DNA from: Fodinibius sp036381435
Lineage (GTDB): Bacteria; Bacteroidota; Rhodothermia; Balneolales; Balneolaceae
Assembly (NCBI GenBank): GCA_036381435.1
Contig: DASVCW010000041.1
Span: 8,751-72,750, forward strand
DNA length: 64,000 nucleotides
Direction of reading: 5' to 3'
Shown: in pieces, positions 59,534-64,000 of the stretch
How the letters are laid out: each line of letters starts with the position of its first letter
Position numbering within the stretch: position 1 is the stretch's first letter
Translations under genes and position numbers: made by a program
The notes under the pieces: generated by a model
What the model was told of the DNA's origin: nothing
The model's input: only the letters and a program-made list of their open reading frames with translations
The model's database searches: none

Positions 59534-60787
59534 ATGAACATCTTCAGCATCATTATACTGGCTACACTGCTGGTTGATTATACCCTCAACCTGATAGCCG
59601 ATTTCTATAATATGAAGTCACTCGACAAGGGTCTGCCGAATGAATTCTCGGGAGTCTATGATGAGGAGACTTATGAAAAATCGCAGCGGTACACCAAAGT
59701 CCGAACGCGTTTCGGGATTCTCACATCAGCCTTTAACTTAATACTGCTACTCGTTTTCTGGTTTGCGGGCGGATTCAACTGGCTGGATGAAATCGTTCGA
59801 AGCTGGGATTTAGGCGTTATCTGGACAGGACTGGCTTATATCGGAATCCTGGTCATTGCACGAAGCGTTTTATCGCTTCCGTTCAGCATCTATTCAACCT
59901 TTGTGATTGAAGAACGCTTTGGCTTCAACAAGACAACTCCCAAAACCTTTGTTTCAGATTTATTAAAAGGATTAGCCTTGGGAATCGTTTTAGGCGGTCC
60001 GTTGCTTGCTGGTATTTTAGCCTTTTTCACCTTCATTGATCAATATGCCTGGCTTTATGCCTGGGGTGCAGTGACTGCTTTCACACTGTTTATTCAGTTC
60101 ATAGCCCCTACCTGGATTATGCCTATTTTCAACAAGTTCGAACCACTGGAAGAAGGTGACCTCCGCCGAAAAATCCGGGAATACGCCGACAAAGTGAATT
60201 TTTCGCTCGAAGGTATCTATGTGATTGACGGTTCTAAACGAAGCAGCAAATCTAATGCTTTCTTTACCGGTTTTGGAAAGAACAAGCGTGTTGCTTTGTA
60301 TGATACTTTAATTGAAAACCAATCCGAAGACGAACTGGTAGCAGTTTTAGCTCATGAAATCGGTCATTACAAGAAAAAACACATCATCAAAAATATGGGC
60401 ATTAGCATTTTACAAACCGGGGTGATGTTTTTCCTGCTTTCAACCTTTCTCAATTCACAGGGTCTGTATGAGGCGTTTTATATGGATCAGGCTTCCGTTT
60501 ATACCGGGCTCATTTTCTTTGGGTTGCTATACGCGCCGATTGAAATGATTTTGTCGATTTTCATGCAAATTCTATCCCGAAAGTACGAATTTGAAGCTGA
60601 TGCCTTCGCTTCCACCACCTTTCAGAGCGAGCCTATGGTACAAACGTTGAAAAAGCTATCTAAAGATAATTTATCGAACCTGACACCCCATCCGTTTTAT
60701 GTGTTTTTGAATTATTCTCATCCGCCGGTTTTGGAGAGGATTAAAGCAATACGGGGTGGAGTTAAGGCCGCTGATTTACGCCGATGA
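59534..60787 (+). CDS. M48 family (Ste24-like) membrane metallopeptidase
   Basis: A 417-residue integral membrane zinc protease of the CAAX-prenyl-protease-1 / Ste24 type. It has about six hydrophobic segments and the zinc motif HEIGHYKKKH in the middle, with the third ligand in KYEFEADAFA (Glu). EERFGFNKTTPKTF and LLYAPIEMILSIFMQILSRKYEFEADAF are family segments, and the end HPFYVFLNYSHPPVLERIKAI is characteristic. Bacteria lack prenylated CAAX proteins, so membrane protein quality control is the likely role. It is 24 bp after the toxin gene but is probably independent. Confidence 0.96.
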   Translation: MNIFSIIILATLLVDYTLNLIADFYNMKSLDKGLPNEFSGVYDEETYEKSQRYTKVRTRFGILTSAFNLILLLVFWFAGGFNWLDEIVRSWDLGVIWTGLAYIGILVIARSVLSLPFSIYSTFVIEERFGFNKTTPKTFVSDLLKGLALGIVLGGPLLAGILAFFTFIDQYAWLYAWGAVTAFTLFIQFIAPTWIMPIFNKFEPLEEGDLRRKIREYADKVNFSLEGIYVIDGSKRSSKSNAFFTGFGKNKRVALYDTLIENQSEDELVAVLAHEIGHYKKKHIIKNMGISILQTGVMFFLLSTFLNSQGLYEAFYMDQASVYTGLIFFGLLYAPIEMILSIFMQILSRKYEFEADAFASTTFQSEPMVQTLKKLSKDNLSNLTPHPFYVFLNYSHPPVLERIKAIRGGVKAADLRR

Positions 60788-60839
60788 GCGTGGATAAAAT
60801 CTGTGGCCCAATAAAAATGAAAAGCTAAAGAAATTTGAT

Positions 60840-61958
60840 ATGCATATTGAAACGAAAGCCATTCACGCGGGACTTGATATCCATGCCGAAACGTCGGATG
60901 TAGTCCCGCCCATCCATAAATCGACTGTTTTTGAGCTACGGGAAGAAGGTTATCAGGAAGGAGACCTAAACTATACGCGACATATAAACCCTAACCGGTT
61001 ACAGCTTGAGAAGCTGTTAGCTGAACTGGAAGAAGGTGAAAGCTGTGCGGCATTTTCATCGGGAGTGGCTGCAGCAACGGCGGTTTTTCAGGCACTAAAG
61101 CCTGACGATCATGTGCTCATGCCTGATGATGTATATGCGGGAAACAGAAAACTGGTAAAAGAAGTGATGAAGCCATGGGGACTGGAAGCGAATTTTATCC
61201 CTATGACTGACGTCTCTAATGTTGAAAAAGCCATTCAGGAAAATACTACTTTAATCTGGATTGAAACGCCTTCAAACCCTTTACTGAATATCACCGATAT
61301 TACTGCTGTTTGCGAACTGGCTCACGAGCAAAATATCATAGTTTGCGTGGATAACACTTGGCCTTCACCCGTAAATCAGCTGCCTTTAAATTTAGGAGCT
61401 GATCTGGTGCTTCACTCAACCACAAAATATTTCGGCGGACATAGTGATATCCTGGGCGGTGCAGTAATCGGGAAAAAAGCTGATGCCATTATGCAACGTG
61501 TTAAAGAGCTACAGGTAATGACGGGTGCTGTTCCATCTCCTGAAGACTGCTGGATGCTCTCGCGAAGTATCCGAACGCTACCTTACCGCATGCGGGCCCA
61601 TAATGAAAATGCCGCTAAAGTGGCGGAATTCCTGCAAAATCATTCTAAAGTTGAAAAAGTGCTATATCCGGGACTTAAAACACATGAAGGGCATGAAATT
61701 GCCAAAAAACAGATGAGTGGTTTTGGCGGAATGATTTCATTTCTGGTGAAAGGAAGTGCAGATGATACGCTGAAAACTGTTGCGGGCTCAAAGCTAATCG
61801 GTCGCGCTACCAGTCTTGGCGGAGTGGAAAGCACCTGGGAGCATCGTCTAAGCAGTGAAGGTCCTGATTCAACTACCCCTAAAAATCTGATTCGCATTAG
61901 TGTAGGCTTAGAGCACCCTGATGATTTGCTTGAAGATCTGGAAAGGGCGTTGGATTAG
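60840..61958 (+). CDS. PLP-dependent trans-sulfuration enzyme (cystathionine gamma-synthase/lyase)
   Basis: A 372-residue Cys/Met-metabolism PLP enzyme. Family segments are HAGLDIHAETSDVVPPIHKSTVF, YTRHINPNRLQLEKLLAELEEGESCAAFSSGVAA, IETPSNPLLNITDI, DNTWPSPVNQLPLNLGADLVLHSTTKYFGGHSDILGG (Schiff-base Lys in STTKY) and ATSLGGVESTWEHR near the end. It could be cystathionine gamma-synthase, gamma-lyase or beta-lyase; the substrate-specifying residues cannot be sorted out by eye. It lies 52 bp after the M48 gene with no other sulfur genes nearby. Confidence 0.94.
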   Translation: MHIETKAIHAGLDIHAETSDVVPPIHKSTVFELREEGYQEGDLNYTRHINPNRLQLEKLLAELEEGESCAAFSSGVAAATAVFQALKPDDHVLMPDDVYAGNRKLVKEVMKPWGLEANFIPMTDVSNVEKAIQENTTLIWIETPSNPLLNITDITAVCELAHEQNIIVCVDNTWPSPVNQLPLNLGADLVLHSTTKYFGGHSDILGGAVIGKKADAIMQRVKELQVMTGAVPSPEDCWMLSRSIRTLPYRMRAHNENAAKVAEFLQNHSKVEKVLYPGLKTHEGHEIAKKQMSGFGGMISFLVKGSADDTLKTVAGSKLIGRATSLGGVESTWEHRLSSEGPDSTTPKNLIRISVGLEHPDDLLEDLERALD

Positions 61959-61972
61959 GGACCCATCCTCCA

Positions 61973-62014
61973 ACTCCTTCCCTATCCCGATAAGAAACAT
62001 CGGGACAAGGAAGG
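61973..62014. repeat. Hairpin CTCCTTCCCTATCCCGAT / ATCGGGACAAGGAAGGAG
   Basis: A long hairpin 14 bp after the trans-sulfuration gene, followed at 62040-62091 by a second one with CCCTCCTTG and GGCAGGGGCCGGGG. It mirrors the double-hairpin element at 29227-29357. Confidence 0.75.
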
Positions 62015-62235
62015 AGAGTAAAACCCAAGGTAGTTCCAAAAAGTCCCTCCTTGTTCCGCGGTTTTGCTGAATAGGCAGGGGCCGGGGTCTGAAGTAATAA
62101 GGACTCTAATTCAACTTCTTAAACAAGAATTCAGGTTCTAATCCGTTCAAAGAATCCTTACCTTTAAATCCTCATTTAAAGGACTTTAATCATCCAAAAG
62201 CTTATTTATTTTATAAACCTTAAATCATTTTCAGC

Positions 62236-62718
62236 ATGAAGCCCAAACGTTTTTTCGCTTATGCTTCCGTTGTTATTCTTGTTGCTGCGGGAGCTATCTT
62301 TTACATCATCAATGATTATTACAACCGACAGGAGGCCAAAAATCAACTGACTGAAGTGGTGATGTACAAAAATCCCGGCTGCCAGTGCTGTACCAAATGG
62401 GCGAAGTATATGGAGCATCACGGTTTCGCAGTTACGGTAAAACCCAGCCGTCAAATGCCTGCAATAAAAGCCGGAAATGGAGTACCTTACCAATTGGCAT
62501 CATGCCATACGGCCATTATCGACGGTTATGTGGTTGAAGGACATGTTCCCGTTCAGGAAGTTAAACGACTGCTTACCGAACGTCCCGAAGCCATAGGCAT
62601 AGCCGTACCGGGTATGCCGGAGGGTTCACCGGGCATGATAACCGGAGAAAGCGACCCATATCAGGTGATTCTTTTTAAAGAAGACGGAAGTCAAAAGGTT
62701 TACGCCAGTTACCCATGA
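62236..62718 (+). CDS. DUF411 exported metal-binding-like protein
   Basis: A 160-residue protein. An N-terminal membrane segment (about 8-25, FAYASVVILVAAGAIFYII) anchors or exports it. The DUF411 domain has VVMYKNPGCQCCTKWAKYMEHHGFAV (a CxCC cysteine cluster), GVPYQLASCHTAIIDGYVVEGHVP and AVPGMPEGSPGM. DUF411 proteins are often found with copper- and redox-related genes; the cysteines and methionines fit copper binding, but this is inference. Its stop overlaps the ATG of the thioredoxin-like gene, so the two are coupled. Confidence 0.92.
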   Translation: MKPKRFFAYASVVILVAAGAIFYIINDYYNRQEAKNQLTEVVMYKNPGCQCCTKWAKYMEHHGFAVTVKPSRQMPAIKAGNGVPYQLASCHTAIIDGYVVEGHVPVQEVKRLLTERPEAIGIAVPGMPEGSPGMITGESDPYQVILFKEDGSQKVYASYP

Positions 62719-63287
62719 TTTTATCTTCTAAAATGATTAAGAGATATTTTTTACTGCTGCCGGTGCTTTTGGGAGTGATGGCTTGTTCATCCCAGAATTC
62801 CGGCTCAGGGGCTACAGAACCTCTTCCGCAATTAGATCCGCTTTCCGTGCCGCTTTATTCGGCCGCCAACGAGGCCAAAGCTAAAGATTTTACCGTAACT
62901 TTAGTCTATGGAGAGCAGTTTCAGCTTTCGGAGCAAAAAGGGAATGTGGTGTTGCTCAATATCTGGGCTACATGGTGCGCACCCTGCCATGTTGAAACTC
63001 CCGAATTCGTAGATCTTTATTCGAAATACCGGGATGACGGGCTTCAAATCCTGGGCGTATCTATCGACAAGCAGGGTAAGGCGGTAGTCAAACCATTCAT
63101 GGAAAAGTATGATGTGAATTATCCCGTGGTCATTGATGACGGAACGATTATGGAAAAATACGGGCCCACGATGGGGATCCCGACCACGTACATCATCGGT
63201 AAAAATGGGAATTTAAAATATTTCGCGGTAGGAGCACTGACAAAAAAGGAATTGGAGCCACGCCTTAAAAAGCTATTGAAAGAGTAG
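62715..63287 (+). CDS. TlpA-like thioredoxin-fold lipoprotein
   Basis: A 190-residue exported thiol-disulfide oxidoreductase. The start is a lipoprotein signal peptide ending LGVMACSS, so Cys is the anchored residue; the ATG at 62733 is a possible alternative start. The thioredoxin-like domain carries WATWCAPCHVETPEF (active-site CxxC) and MGIPTTYIIGKNGN (cis-Pro). TlpA/ResA-like proteins reduce disulfides in periplasmic substrates such as apocytochromes or copper proteins. Translational overlap with the DUF411 gene suggests a shared role in periplasmic redox or copper handling. Its TAG stop is the first TAG of a REPIN. Confidence 0.93.
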   Translation: MILSSKMIKRYFLLLPVLLGVMACSSQNSGSGATEPLPQLDPLSVPLYSAANEAKAKDFTVTLVYGEQFQLSEQKGNVVLLNIWATWCAPCHVETPEFVDLYSKYRDDGLQILGVSIDKQGKAVVKPFMEKYDVNYPVVIDDGTIMEKYGPTMGIPTTYIIGKNGNLKYFAVGALTKKELEPRLKKLLKE

Positions 63288-63410
63288 GACGGGTTGCTAA
63301 CCCGTCAACAACAATCTTTGATGCAAGATTAATTAAAGATTCGGCTAACATTTTTTAAAAGAACAAATTGAATTAAAGTTTTGTCTTGTCGGGTTAGCAA
63401 CCCGACCTAC
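63284..63410. repeat. REPIN-like element between tlpA-like gene and argS
   Basis: GTAGGACGGG-TTGCTAA-CCCGTC at 63284-63306 faces GTCGGGTTAGCAACCCGACC-TAC at 63388-63410 across about 80 bp. Same architecture as 3754-3923 but with a GTT/AAC hairpin version. It includes the TAG stop of the preceding gene. Confidence 0.8.
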
Positions 63411-63479
63411 ATGACTAAATTCCAAGCCTAAAAAACCTTATATTTGCCCTTCCATAATTTCAGCAATTGAATAACTAAA

Positions 63480-64000
63480 ATGAAACAGTATTTAAAAGCA
63501 ATTCTCAGCGAAGCTCTTAAAAATTTCGATCTTTCGGATGATGATGTCCCCGAAATTCAGATTGAAAAACCAAACCAGCCCGAGCACGGGGATGCCGCCA
63601 CCAATTTGGCTTTGAACCTGGCACGTCCCTTAAAAAATAATCCCCGCAAAATTGCTGAACAGATTGTTGAAAATTTAGAATATGATTCCCGAAGAATTGA
63701 TGCCATAGAAATTGCAGGACCGGGCTTCATCAACTTTCGTTATGCTGAAAATTACCTGTTTGATGAGCTTGAAACAATTTTAGAGCAGGATGTGAATTAT
63801 GGAAAAACGGATTCGCTTCGGGACAAGCGCATTCTGGTTGAATTTGTGAGTGCCAATCCCACCGGTCCTTTAACTGTGGGGCACGGACGAAACGCTGTAC
63901 TCGGTGATACCATCGCCAATCTATTGGAATGGACGGGTGCCAACGTGGATCGCGAATATTATTTTAATGATGCAGGGCGACAAATGCGAGTACTTGGCCA
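63480..64000 (+). CDS. argS: Arginyl-tRNA synthetase, 5' part
   Basis: The first ~173 codons of arginyl-tRNA synthetase, which charges tRNA-Arg; the rest lies outside the window. The N-terminal additional domain typical of ArgS (about 1-115) begins MKQYLKAILSEALKNF and includes QPEHGDAATNLALNLARPLKNNPRKIAEQI. Near residue 120 is the class I signature region ILVEFVSANPTGPLTVGHGRNAVLGD, with HGRN in the place of the HIGH motif. YYFNDAGRQM, which follows, is also conserved in ArgS. The ATG at 63480 fits the family start. Confidence 0.96.
   Translation, partial: MKQYLKAILSEALKNFDLSDDDVPEIQIEKPNQPEHGDAATNLALNLARPLKNNPRKIAEQIVENLEYDSRRIDAIEIAGPGFINFRYAENYLFDELETILEQDVNYGKTDSLRDKRILVEFVSANPTGPLTVGHGRNAVLGDTIANLLEWTGANVDREYYFNDAGRQMRVLG

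Overview
The window is ordinary bacterial chromosome, densely coded on both strands, with no transposase, phage gene or CRISPR array. Protein content suggests a Bacteroidota-related (FCB group) bacterium, most likely a marine Balneolia relative. The hints are a MurF-type ligase with an N-terminal membrane domain, M14, M28 and amidohydrolase/PD40 exported hydrolases, paired ECF sigma/anti-sigma loci, TPR-CHAT proteins, few clear Shine-Dalgarno sequences, and intergenic spaces packed with short palindromic and purine-rich repeats. The taxonomic call is inference; there is no rRNA in the window.

Layout. 1-15 kb: the 3' part of priA, an Xaa-Pro aminopeptidase, a lone exported protein flanked by two ~170-bp copies of a REPIN-like repeat, a membrane-anchored MurF-like ligase, a sugar-phosphate nucleotidyltransferase, a CDF metal exporter, a CCA-adding enzyme, a DUF3095 protein, a PLP decarboxylase, a cyclase-like/TolB-like protein and a TetR repressor. 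15-28 kb: tRNA-Pro(CGG); an ECF sigma / HEAT anti-sigma / two DUF4097 operon; a very large exported amidohydrolase; an AsmA-like protein; an M14 carboxypeptidase; a second ECF sigma / TPR anti-sigma pair. 28-38 kb: scpA, an M28 peptidase, and two exported TPR-CHAT caspase-like proteins with a 40-codon Asp/Thr/Gly-rich ORF between them that has its own terminator-like hairpin. 38-50 kb: ftsY, a PgsA-like synthase, a Nudix hydrolase, metK, ruvB, a baeRF-like protein, small stress and membrane proteins, and a ParDE module. 50-58 kb: an ArsR/SRPBCC cluster with a decayed third SRPBCC gene, then an mhq-like quinone/electrophile detoxification cluster (SDR, old yellow enzyme, ring-cleaving dioxygenase, carboxylesterase). 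58-64 kb: DinB, a VapBC-like module, an M48 protease, a trans-sulfuration enzyme, DUF411 plus a TlpA-like lipoprotein, and the 5' part of argS.

How parts work together. Several local regulatory circuits can be read from DNA. The TetR gene at 14.4-15.0 kb has two 16-bp AACTAA-N4-TTAGTT-type sites beside its start. An almost identical site abuts the start of the dioxygenase gene 40 kb away, which suggests this TetR controls the detoxification cluster. The ArsR gene has two GTAAC-N6-GTTAC sites upstream. Two separate ECF loci each carry an anti-sigma-like protein whose distal half is a protein-interaction repeat (HEAT or TPR).

The best candidate for an undescribed system is the TPR-CHAT pair with the divergent 40-aa peptide gene. 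The second notable theme is repeat families that sit exactly at the 3' ends of genes and in several cases supply the stop codon.
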